DNA of 5,466 bases, from contig JAKAFV010000034.1 in assembly GCA_021817915.1 (NCBI GenBank), positions 1-5,466 on the forward strand, in the 5' to 3' direction. The translations under genes and the position numbers were made by a program. A model generated the notes under the pieces. That model did no database searches. It was not told where the DNA came from and saw only the letters and a list, made by a program, of their open reading frames with translations. The stretch's first letter is position 1; the number at the start of each line of letters is the position of its first letter. Below, piece by piece: positions 1 to 4,556 of this stretch. Source of the stretch: a bacterium. Its GTDB lineage: Bacteria; Patescibacteriota; Minisyncoccia; UBA6257; UBA9933.

Positions 1-156
1 CCGAAGACTTTCGTCGTGTTAATGTCTGGCGATGGCAGAGAGGAAGTGGCGCGCATCGGCATTGCAGCAGGCGCGGATAAGATTTTCTTCAAGCCTGTTC
101 GGCTTGAAAGCATCGAAAAGGCGGTCCTCGAAGCAATCAGTGCTTCAAAGGGTTAG
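1..156 (+). CDS. Response regulator receiver (REC) domain protein, C-terminal fragment
   Basis: Frame 1 is open from the window edge to a TAG at 154-156, giving 51 residues; the N-terminal part lies outside the window. The fragment matches the second half of a CheY-like receiver fold. Strand beta4 (FVVLMSG) ends in the conserved switch Ser at residue 9. It is followed by helix alpha4 with an AAGAD element (residues 22-26), then beta5 with the conserved Lys-Pro pair at residues 31-32, and a final helix alpha5 (about residues 35-48). In this family the Lys contacts the phosphorylated Asp, which would lie upstream and cannot be seen. The protein stops just after alpha5, so no output domain follows the receiver: it is either a single-domain regulator or carries its other domains on the N-terminal side. 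It is separated from groES by a strong terminator, so it is probably not co-transcribed with it. Confidence 0.85.
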   Translation, partial: PKTFVVLMSGDGREEVARIGIAAGADKIFFKPVRLESIEKAVLEAISASKG

Positions 157-162
157 TTCTAA

Positions 163-225
163 GGGGTGTTTCGTAATGCAATTTATTTTGTTTGCGGAAC
201 GCCCCATTTTTTTCTTATTTTTTTT
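163..225 (+). terminator. Rho-independent terminator after the receiver gene
   Basis: An 11-bp stem pairs 163-173 (GGGGTGTTTCG) with 195-205 (CGGAACGCCCC), including two G-U pairs. The loop is 21 nt. A long T-rich tract follows at 207-225. It begins six bases after the stop codon of the receiver gene, the expected position for its terminator. Confidence 0.9.
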
Positions 226-227
226 GA

Positions 228-254
228 CCCCACATATAATTTATTATGTGCGGG
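228..254. promoter_or_regulatory. Inverted repeat abutting the groES promoter
   Basis: CCC-CACATA (228-236) is complementary to TATGTG-(C)-GGG (245-254), with one unpaired C at 251 and an 8-base AT centre. The repeat ends one base before the -35 hexamer at 256. It has no T-run of its own, so it is not a normal terminator. A protein-binding operator for the chaperonin operon, or an accessory part of the upstream terminator, are both possible. Function is inferred from position only. Confidence 0.45.
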
Positions 255-255
255 A

Positions 256-283
256 TTGACAAAATTCACTCCAAGAATACAAT
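256..283 (+). promoter_or_regulatory. Sigma70-type promoter for groES-groEL
   Basis: TTGACA (256-261, perfect -35) is separated by 16 bases from TACAAT (278-283, five of six -10 consensus bases). This predicts a transcript start near 290 and a leader of about 138 nt before groES. No CIRCE element (TTAGCACTC-N9-GAGTGCTAA), the usual HrcA operator of groESL operons, is visible anywhere between 157 and 427. Confidence 0.7.
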
Positions 284-309
284 AATGAAATTAAAGGTCA
301 AATAAACAA

Positions 310-408
310 TCCGAAAATTACGCATTCGAATAATCCGAACAAATCCGAAAAATATATAAAAACATCTTTCGGATACTTTTGTAGATTCGGATGAATTCGT
401 AGTTTGGG
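310..408 (+). promoter_or_regulatory. Structured groES leader with ATCCGAA repeats
   Basis: The 7-mer ATCCGAA occurs at 309-315, 333-339 and 343-349, and its reverse complement TTCGGAT at 368-374 and 386-392. The copies fit one long imperfect hairpin. Hand-derived pairs are 319-322/398-401, 324-327/393-396, 333-339/386-392, 340-342/379-381 and 343-350/367-374. The apical loop is the AT-rich stretch 351-366. Weaker pairs extend outward to about 311/407. The structure fills most of the predicted leader and ends about 20-27 nt before the groES start. It could be an RNA regulatory element, or the repeats could be a DNA operator array. No known riboswitch class was recognised. Confidence 0.55.
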
Positions 409-427
409 ATCGCATTAAGCGAAGCGT

Positions 428-718
428 ATGAATATAAAACCGCTTTCAAATCATATCTTTCTAGAAGCTCTAGGAGAAGAAAAAACAACCAAGTCGGGCA
501 TTGTTTTGCCCGAAACTTCGGAAAAAGAAAAGCCGGTAAAAGGCAAAGTTTTTGCAGCTGGTCCGGGCAAGCTTAACGATAAAGGCGAAAGAGTCGCTAT
601 GTCGGTAAAAGTCGGCGACATAGTGCTTTTCAAAAAATACGGCCCTGACGAAATAGAAATTGAAGGCAAAAAATATTTGGTCGGAGACGAAGAAGATATA
701 CTCGCCGTCATAGAATGA
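428..718 (+). CDS. groES: Co-chaperonin GroES (Hsp10)
   Basis: This 96-residue protein has the usual GroES length. GroES forms a seven-subunit lid that closes the GroEL cavity during ATP-driven folding in the cytoplasm. The N-terminus starts the beta-barrel (IKPLSNHIFLEAL). The mobile loop that contacts the GroEL apical domain lies at about residues 17-35 and carries the hallmark SGIVLP motif. KGKVFAAGPG and KVGDIVLFKKYGPDEIEIEGK are the standard core strands, and the protein ends with a typical EEDILAVIE. The ATG at 428 gives the family N-terminus. The sequence before it is GAAGCGT, so any Shine-Dalgarno pairing is weak. A long structured leader lies upstream, and groEL follows 117 bases downstream in the same orientation, the conserved order for this operon. 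Confidence 0.97.
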   Translation: MNIKPLSNHIFLEALGEEKTTKSGIVLPETSEKEKPVKGKVFAAGPGKLNDKGERVAMSVKVGDIVLFKKYGPDEIEIEGKKYLVGDEEDILAVIE

Positions 719-724
719 CGGCGC

Positions 725-831
725 AAATCCTAAGCACTAAATTCTAAATCCTAAACGTAAAAGTTTTGAATTTAAAATTTTACAGTTTGGAATTTATTTA
801 GTATTTAGATATTAGAATTTAGGATTTATAA
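725..831 (+). repeat. Convergent heptad repeat arrays between groES and groEL
   Basis: The left array has four consecutive 7-base units: CTAAGCA, CTAAATT, CTAAATC, CTAAACG (730-757). The right array has five in the reverse-complement sense: TTTAGTA, TTTAGAT, ATTAGAA, TTTAGGA, TTTATAA (797-831). Between them is a hairpin GTAAAA (757-762)/TTTTAC (778-783), continued by TTTT (764-767)/AAAA (774-777). AAATCCTAA occurs at 725-733 and 746-754, and its exact complement TTAGGATTT at 819-827. AAATTCTAA (739-747) is complementary to TTAGAATTT (812-820). The whole spacer is therefore one imperfect palindrome in DNA and one long stem-loop in mRNA. It resembles a degenerate intergenic repeat family, as related 7-base periodicity recurs at 2491-2518 and 4432-4466. 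Confidence 0.75.
821..824 (+). promoter_or_regulatory. Probable groEL ribosome binding site, maskable by upstream repeat
   Basis: AGGA at 821-824 lies 11 bases before the groEL ATG and is the only Shine-Dalgarno-like sequence there. It is part of a repeat unit (TTAGGATTT, 819-827) exactly complementary to two upstream copies of AAATCCTAA (725-733 and 746-754), so folding of the spacer RNA would hide it. Confidence 0.5.
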
Positions 832-835
832 AATT

Positions 836-2494
836 ATGGCTAAACAAATTTTATTTAACGAAGAAGCGCGTTCCGCGCTTAAAAAGGGAATAGACAAATT
901 AGCTGAAGCGGTTCGGATGACTTTGGGCCCGCGCGGCAGAGCGGTTGTCATAGAAAAGGGCTATGGCGCTCCGCAAGTGACTTTGGACGGCGTAACCGTT
1001 GCCAAAGAAATAGAGCTTGAAAATAAATACGAAAATCTCGGCGCCGATTTTATCAAGCAGGCTGCCGAAAAAACAAACGATAACGTTGGCGATGGCACAA
1101 CCACTTCGGTTGTTTTAGCTCACGCCATGATAGACGAGGGCGAACGCTTAATCCGCGAAAAAGGCTTTAATGTTATTCAGCTGGCGGAAGAACTTAAAAA
1201 AGTCAGCATCGCGGTAGTTAAATCGCTTGAAGGCCAGAAAGAAACAATCAATGATAATAAAAAAATTCAAGAAGTTGCCACCTTGTCCGCCAAAGACGCG
1301 GAGATAGGGAAGCTTATCGCCGAGGTAATGGAGAAGGTCAAAAAAGAAGGCGTGGTTACAATTGACGATTCAAATACAATCGGCAATTCATATGAAATCG
1401 TTGAAGGTTTGCAATTTGACCGCGGCTACACCTCGCCGTATATGATGACAGACCCGCAAAGGATGGAAGCGGCGTTGGAAGACCCATATGTTTTAGTAAC
1501 AGATAAAAAGATTTCGGCGATAAGCGAACTTTTGCCTTTACTGGAAAAGCTTATCCAATCGGGCAAAAAAGAATTGGTGATAGTTGCCGAAGAAGTTGAA
1601 GGCGAAGCGCTTACAACTTTAATATTAAACAAGCTACGCGGAATTTTTAGCGTTTTGGCGGTTAAGGCCCCGGGCTTTGGCGACAGGAAAAAAGAAATGC
1701 TTGAAGATATCGCGGTTGTCACGGGCGCGAATTTGGTTTCGGATGAATTGGGCAAAAAGCTTGAAAATGTTGAAATCGCCGATTTGGGTCACGCCCACAG
1801 GGTTGTTTCCACGAAAGATAATACCACGATTGTCGGCGGAAAAGGGGAAAAAGAAAAAATAGAAGACAGAATAAGCCAATTAAAAGCGCAGATTAAAAAA
1901 GTTGATTCGGAATTTGATAAAGACAAGCTTCAGGAACGGCTTGGAAAGCTGGCGGGCGGAGTCGCCGTCATTAAAGTTGGCGCGCCTTCGGAATCGGCCC
2001 AAAAAGAATTAAAGCAAAGAGTTGAAGACGCGGTTGCCGCGACCAGAGCCGCCATGGAAGAGGGAATCGTGCCGGGAGGCGGAGTGGCATTGCTTAATGT
2101 TTATTTGGTCAGGAAAAATTTCGAGAAAAATGAAACGCCGACTTCAATAGCCGCCGCGCAGATTTTAAAGCGCGCGCTTGAAGCGCCGTTTTCCGCGATT
2201 GTTTTAAACAGCGGGGAATCGCCGAACGCGATTATTAAAGATTTAGAAAATAAAAAAGGAACGGGCGAAGAAAATGCTTGGCTGGGCTTTAACGCTTTAA
2301 CCAACCAGAACGGAGTGAATCTTAAAGAAGCCGGTATTATAGACCCGTTGAAAGTTGTTAAAACGGCGTTTATAAACGCAATTTCGGTTGCCGCCAATTA
2401 TCTTACTGTTGGCGCCGCCATTACCGACTTGCCTGAGAAAAAAGACAAAGAAGAGCACAATCATGGAGGCGGGATGATGGGAGGGGAGTACTAG
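836..2494 (+). CDS. groEL: Chaperonin GroEL (Hsp60)
   Basis: The 552-residue length is normal for GroEL, the double-ring ATP-dependent folding chamber. The equatorial domain opens with MAKQILFNEEAR, then the phosphate-binding TLGP at 29-32 and the catalytic NVGDGTTT block with Asp86. The apical domain shows RGYTSPYM, ELLPLLE, EEVEGEAL, NKLRG and KAPGFGDRKKEMLEDIA in canonical order. The second equatorial half has RVEDA with the conserved Asp398 and the nucleotide-binding GGGVAL. The tail ends in GGGMMGGEY, a GGM-type tail, preceded by a His-containing linker (EEHNHGGG). Two departures stand out: Leu50 in TLDGVTVA, where Lys or Asn is usual (TKDG/TNDG), and LTVGAAITDLPEK near the end, where most GroELs read MLTTEA-x-VAD-x-PEK. 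The ATG at 836 gives the family N-terminus. Its ribosome binding site lies in the repeat spacer, and a terminator follows the gene. Confidence 0.98.
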   Translation: MAKQILFNEEARSALKKGIDKLAEAVRMTLGPRGRAVVIEKGYGAPQVTLDGVTVAKEIELENKYENLGADFIKQAAEKTNDNVGDGTTTSVVLAHAMIDEGERLIREKGFNVIQLAEELKKVSIAVVKSLEGQKETINDNKKIQEVATLSAKDAEIGKLIAEVMEKVKKEGVVTIDDSNTIGNSYEIVEGLQFDRGYTSPYMMTDPQRMEAALEDPYVLVTDKKISAISELLPLLEKLIQSGKKELVIVAEEVEGEALTTLILNKLRGIFSVLAVKAPGFGDRKKEMLEDIAVVTGANLVSDELGKKLENVEIADLGHAHRVVSTKDNTTIVGGKGEKEKIEDRISQLKAQIKKVDSEFDKDKLQERLGKLAGGVAVIKVGAPSESAQKELKQRVEDAVAATRAAMEEGIVPGGGVALLNVYLVRKNFEKNETPTSIAAAQILKRALEAPFSAIVLNSGESPNAIIKDLENKKGTGEENAWLGFNALTNQNGVNLKEAGIIDPLKVVKTAFINAISVAANYLTVGAAITDLPEKKDKEEHNHGGGMMGGEY

Positions 2495-2518
2495 AATCTA
2501 ATATCTAGAATATTAAAT
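2491..2518 (+). repeat. Short heptad-periodic stretch at the groEL stop
   Basis: CTAGAAT (2491-2497), CTAATAT (2498-2504), CTAGAAT (2505-2511) and ATTAAAT (2512-2518) run in strict 7-base steps. The first unit supplies the groEL TAG stop codon. The pattern resembles the CTAAATN units before groEL. The stretch is short and AT-rich, so chance similarity cannot be excluded. Confidence 0.4.
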
Positions 2519-2520
2519 CA

Positions 2521-2553
2521 AAAGGCTTCGCGTTTATTGCGGAGCTTTTTATT
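2521..2553 (+). terminator. Rho-independent terminator of groES-groEL
   Basis: The core stem GCTTCGC (2525-2531)/GCGGAGC (2539-2545) contains one G-U pair and has a 7-base loop. It is extended by AAAG (2521-2524) against TTTT (2546-2549). The T-run 2546-2550 follows at once. It lies 27 bases after the groEL stop. Confidence 0.88.
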
Positions 2554-2619
2554 ATTAAAATAAATAATAATAAATAAATTACACTAATAAATTTTATGAA
2601 AATTTCCAAAAAACAAGAT

Positions 2620-2670
2620 ATAACAAACTATTGACGATCGTCAATAGTTTGTTATGCTTTTTTCTTTTTT
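2620..2670 (+). terminator. Perfect 36-bp palindrome followed by T-runs; possible second terminator or operator
   Basis: Positions 2620-2655 are a perfect palindrome of two 18-base arms with no spacer; its centre is CGATCG at 2635-2640. In RNA it would give a 16-bp stem closed by a GATC tetraloop. Two T6 runs follow (2658-2663 and 2665-2670), which fits an intrinsic terminator. The stem is AT-rich and the groEL terminator already lies about 70 bases upstream, so a second one is not obviously needed. On the other side A-runs precede it (2608-2613), so it could also terminate transcripts on the minus strand. Alternatively it is a large protein-binding site just upstream of the LemA promoter. 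Confidence 0.55.
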
Positions 2671-2676
2671 CGCTTT

Positions 2677-2705
2677 TTGATTTATGGGTAAAATTGTGCT
2701 ATTAT
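2677..2705 (+). promoter_or_regulatory. Extended -10 promoter for the LemA gene
   Basis: TTGATT (2677-2682) is a four-of-six -35 match. After 17 bases it is followed by TATTAT (2700-2705), preceded by the extended -10 TGC (2697-2699). This predicts a start near 2712 and a leader of about 47 nt. Confidence 0.65.
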
Positions 2706-2711
2706 TTACCC
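2686..2711. promoter_or_regulatory. Dyad overlapping the LemA promoter (possible operator)
   Basis: GGGTAAA (2686-2692) and TTTACCC (2705-2711) are perfect inverted repeats with a 12-base centre. They straddle the spacer and the -10 hexamer of the predicted promoter, where a bound repressor would block RNA polymerase. No regulator gene is identified. Confidence 0.45.
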
Positions 2712-2758
2712 GAAAATAAAATAAAAGGTCGCAAATTTAATTTAATTATTTAAACAAA

Positions 2759-3322
2759 ATGTCTAAATCAAAAATGATATGGATAGGAGCGGTCGTTGTT
2801 ATTGTGTTGATTTTGGGATATAGCTGGACGACTTATAACAGCTTGGTTACGACAAATGAAAACGTTGATAACCAGTGGGCGCAGGTTGAAACGCAGTATC
2901 AAAGGCGGTTGGACCTTATTCCAAATCTCGTTAATTCCGTAAAGGGAATAATGAGCCAGGAACAAACAGTTTTTGGCGCTATTGCCGACGCGCGCACCCG
3001 TTACGCGGGAGCGATAACCGTTAATGACAAGGCAATCGCGGCAAGCCAAGTTGAAAGCGCTTTCGGCAGGCTTTTGGCGGTAATGGAAAATTATCCCGAG
3101 CTTAAATCCGCTGAAAACGTCCAGACTTTAATGGCGCAATTGGAAGGCACGGAAAACAGAGTGAGCGTTGAAAGAAAGAGATTCAACGACATGGTCAGGG
3201 ACTTCAATCTTATGACTAAGCGTTTCCCGAGCAGTGTTATAGCGTCAATGTTCGGATTCTCCGAAAAAGCTTATTTTGAATCCGCTCCCGGCGCAGAGAA
3301 CGCTCCGGCTGTGGAATTTTAG
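2759..3322 (+). CDS. lemA: LemA family membrane-anchored protein
   Basis: This 187-residue protein has the usual LemA length and layout. A short cytoplasmic N-terminus is followed by one membrane helix (about residues 7-23, WIGAVVVIVLILGYSW) and then a helical, probably extracytoplasmic domain. Family hallmarks are YNSLVTTNENVDNQW (26-40), QRRLDLIPNLVNSVKG (48-63), the NYPELKSAENVQTLMAQLE block (111-129), VERKRFNDMVRDFN (137-150) and the C-terminal AYFESAPGAENAPAVEF. LemA proteins are widespread in bacteria and their biochemical role is not settled. They often sit beside TPM-domain genes, as here, which suggests a shared envelope function. The ATG at 2759 puts the membrane helix at the N-terminus. 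No Shine-Dalgarno is seen directly before it; AAAGG lies about 30 bases upstream, too far for a normal one. Confidence 0.93.
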   Translation: MSKSKMIWIGAVVVIVLILGYSWTTYNSLVTTNENVDNQWAQVETQYQRRLDLIPNLVNSVKGIMSQEQTVFGAIADARTRYAGAITVNDKAIAASQVESAFGRLLAVMENYPELKSAENVQTLMAQLEGTENRVSVERKRFNDMVRDFNLMTKRFPSSVIASMFGFSEKAYFESAPGAENAPAVEF

Positions 3323-3330
3323 TTTTTTAT

Positions 3331-3482
3331 AGCCGTCGGCTTAGTTCTTGAAAACACGCTATCAAATTTCCCACCGTGAAATTTGCGCTCGCTCTCGGTT
3401 TCGCTCGTCTCGCTTTGCGAGACACCATGGCCGCTCAACCTGCGAGACGGTTTTCTCAAACAAAGCCGACGGCTTCACGGTG
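3331..3482. repeat. GC-rich palindromic cluster with terminal inverted repeats (MITE- or REP-like)
   Basis: AGCCGTCGGCTT (3331-3342) is perfectly inverted as AAGCCGACGGCT (3463-3474), bounding a 144-bp unit. Each end is itself nearly palindromic (AGCCG-T-CGGCT). Inside, GTCTCGC (3407-3413)/GCGAGAC (3417-3423) forms a hairpin with a 3-base loop. A further GCGAGACG (3442-3449) can compete for CGTCTCGC (3406-3413). CACCGTGAA (3372-3380) is inverted as TTCACGGTG (3474-3482). The stretch is clearly richer in G+C than the flanking spacers. No T-run follows, so it is not a normal terminator, and no clear target-site duplication is visible. The rest of the 3323-3536 gap shows no convincing promoter. 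Confidence 0.6.
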
Positions 3483-3536
3483 TAATTTATCCGAGAGTAG
3501 AACGTTGGCGGGAAAATATCCGTCTGTTAAAGAAAA

Positions 3537-4418
3537 ATGCTTAAAAAACTTTCAATTCCTTTCTTATTTTTATTTGTTTTGGCAACGGCTTTGCCGGTTG
3601 CTGTTTTTGCTTATGTTAATCCGGGAAATCCGACAGGATTTGTGAATGATTTCGCCGGAGTTTTAAGCGCTGAACAAAAACAGCAGTTAGAACAAAAACT
3701 TTCCGGTTTTGAAAAAAGCACAGGCAACGAAATTTCAATAGCGGTTATTAAAACTTTAGACGGCGATACGGTTGAAAATTTTGCCGTAAAACTTTTTGGA
3801 GATTGGAAAGCGGGAAAGAAAAATAAAGATAACGGCGTTTTGGTTTTAGTGGCAATAGAAGATAGGGAGATGCGTATTGAGGTTGGATATGGACTTGAAG
3901 GAGTTTTGACAGACGCGCAAAGTTCATGGATTGTAAATAATCAAATGGCGCCGGCTTTTAAAAATAATGATTTTTACGGCGGATTGAACGCGGCAACGGA
4001 TAAAATTATTTCGGCAATCGGCGGAGAAGTTATCCCAGTAGAGGAACCCAAAATGCCGGTTTCCGATTATTTTGATATATTTGGAGGAATTGTTTTTTTC
4101 CTTATTTTGCTTGGAAGTATTCTTGGCCGTTCAAAATCTTGGTGGCTAGGCGGAATTTTGGGCGGAATTATCGGAATAATAATCGGGTTTATAAAAGGAT
4201 TTTTGTATTTTGGAATAATAAGCTTGGCGGTTTTAATGCCATTGGGCCTGCTTTTTGACTTTATAGTTTCAAGAACTTATTCTAAAAGCAAATCGCAGGG
4301 CAAAGTTCCGCCATGGTGGATAGGCGGAGGGGGCTTTGGCGGAGGCGGAAAAAGCGGAGGGTTCGGCGGTTTTGGCGGCGGGATGTCCGGCGGAGGAGGC
4401 GCGAGCGGAAGATGGTAA
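3537..4418 (+). CDS. TPM-domain (YgcG-type) secreted/membrane protein with Gly-rich tail
   Basis: This 293-residue protein starts with a signal peptide (KK, hydrophobic 5-24, likely cleavage after VFA at 25). The TPM domain spans about residues 28-163. It opens with GFVNDFAGVLS and continues with GNEISIAVIKTLDG, the conserved KDNGVLVLVA-x-EDRE-x-RIEVGYGLEG (97-122) and a final FKNNDFYGGLNAATDKIISAI. A linker leads to hydrophobic segments at about 180-197, 203-219 and 221-243. A basic stretch (SRTYSKSKSQGK) and a low-complexity glycine tail (263-290) ending in ASGRW close the protein. Gly-rich tails ending in ASG-x-W are common in this family. Some TPM proteins have reported phosphatase activity; whether this one is an enzyme is unknown. 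The ATG at 3537 is chosen because it starts the signal peptide; only a weak AAAGAAAA precedes it. Tandem TAA stops end the gene. The upstream LemA gene is its likely functional partner. Confidence 0.9.
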   Translation: MLKKLSIPFLFLFVLATALPVAVFAYVNPGNPTGFVNDFAGVLSAEQKQQLEQKLSGFEKSTGNEISIAVIKTLDGDTVENFAVKLFGDWKAGKKNKDNGVLVLVAIEDREMRIEVGYGLEGVLTDAQSSWIVNNQMAPAFKNNDFYGGLNAATDKIISAIGGEVIPVEEPKMPVSDYFDIFGGIVFFLILLGSILGRSKSWWLGGILGGIIGIIIGFIKGFLYFGIISLAVLMPLGLLFDFIVSRTYSKSKSQGKVPPWWIGGGGFGGGGKSGGFGGFGGGMSGGGGASGRW

Positions 4419-4431
4419 TAAAGACAAGAAA

Positions 4432-4466
4432 TAAGATTTAAGAATTAAGAACTAAGAATTAAGATG
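4432..4466 (+). repeat. Tandem heptad array (TAAGAAT-type) before tRNA-Ser
   Basis: Five contiguous 7-base units run head to tail: TAAGATT, TAAGAAT, TAAGAAC, TAAGAAT, TAAGATG. They fill most of the 52-base gap between the TPM gene and the tRNA. No terminator or clear promoter is seen in the gap, so the tRNA may be read through from upstream or driven from the repeats. The period and the core TAAG/CTAA resemble the groES-groEL spacer arrays. Confidence 0.7.
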
Positions 4467-4470
4467 CGCA

Positions 4471-4555
4471 GGAGGGTTCGCATAGCGGTCTAGTGCGTTC
4501 GCTTGGAAAGCGAATATGCCGAAAGGCATCACAGGTTCGAATCCTGTACCCTCCG
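4471..4555 (+). tRNA. trnS: tRNA-Ser (anticodon GGA)
   Basis: A full class II cloverleaf can be drawn. Acceptor stem: GGAGGGT (4471-4477)/ACCCTCC (4548-4554). D stem: GCA (4480-4482)/TGC (4494-4496), with a GG-containing loop. Anticodon stem: TTCGC (4498-4502)/GCGAA (4510-4514), around the loop TTGGAAA with anticodon GGA at 4505-4507, which reads UCC and UCU. Long variable arm: ATGCC (4516-4520)/GGCAT (4525-4529) with a GAAA loop, as expected for serine. T stem: ACAGG (4531-4535)/CCTGT (4543-4547), with TTCGAAT loop. The discriminator is G4555, as expected for serine. The next bases are CAT, so CCA is not encoded and must be added after processing. The following gene starts at 4557. Confidence 0.96.
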
Positions 4556-4556
4556 C

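Noticed and set aside
32..259. Open frame of 75 codons overlapping the receiver fragment and the terminator
   Set aside because: It runs out of frame through the receiver gene and then through the terminator T-tract, giving a poly-Phe tail; the receiver frame has clear conserved residues.
309..392. CRISPR-like array of 7-mers before groES
   Set aside because: The repeats are far too short, occur in both orientations and have irregular spacing; they fit an RNA hairpin or an operator array instead.
256..427. CIRCE operator for HrcA in the groES leader
   Set aside because: No TTAGCACTC or GAGTGCTAA half-site is present; TTCACTCC at 265-272 has no matching second half.
451..726. Minus-strand open frame of 91 codons opposite groES
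   Set aside because: It is an antisense shadow of groES with no recognisable protein features and no promoter or ribosome binding site.
1426..1879. Minus- and plus-strand open frames inside groEL
   Set aside because: They lie wholly within a clearly conserved groEL reading frame and their translations are low-complexity or basic, as expected of out-of-frame reading.
3481..3536. Promoter for the TPM gene (TGTAAT at 3481-3486)
   Set aside because: No acceptable -35 hexamer lies 16-18 bases upstream, so the match is too weak to report.
3376..3645. Plus-strand open frame of 89 codons spanning the palindromic cluster and the start of the TPM gene
   Set aside because: Its first half is the repeat itself and its second half is the signal-peptide region of the TPM gene in another frame; it resembles no known family.
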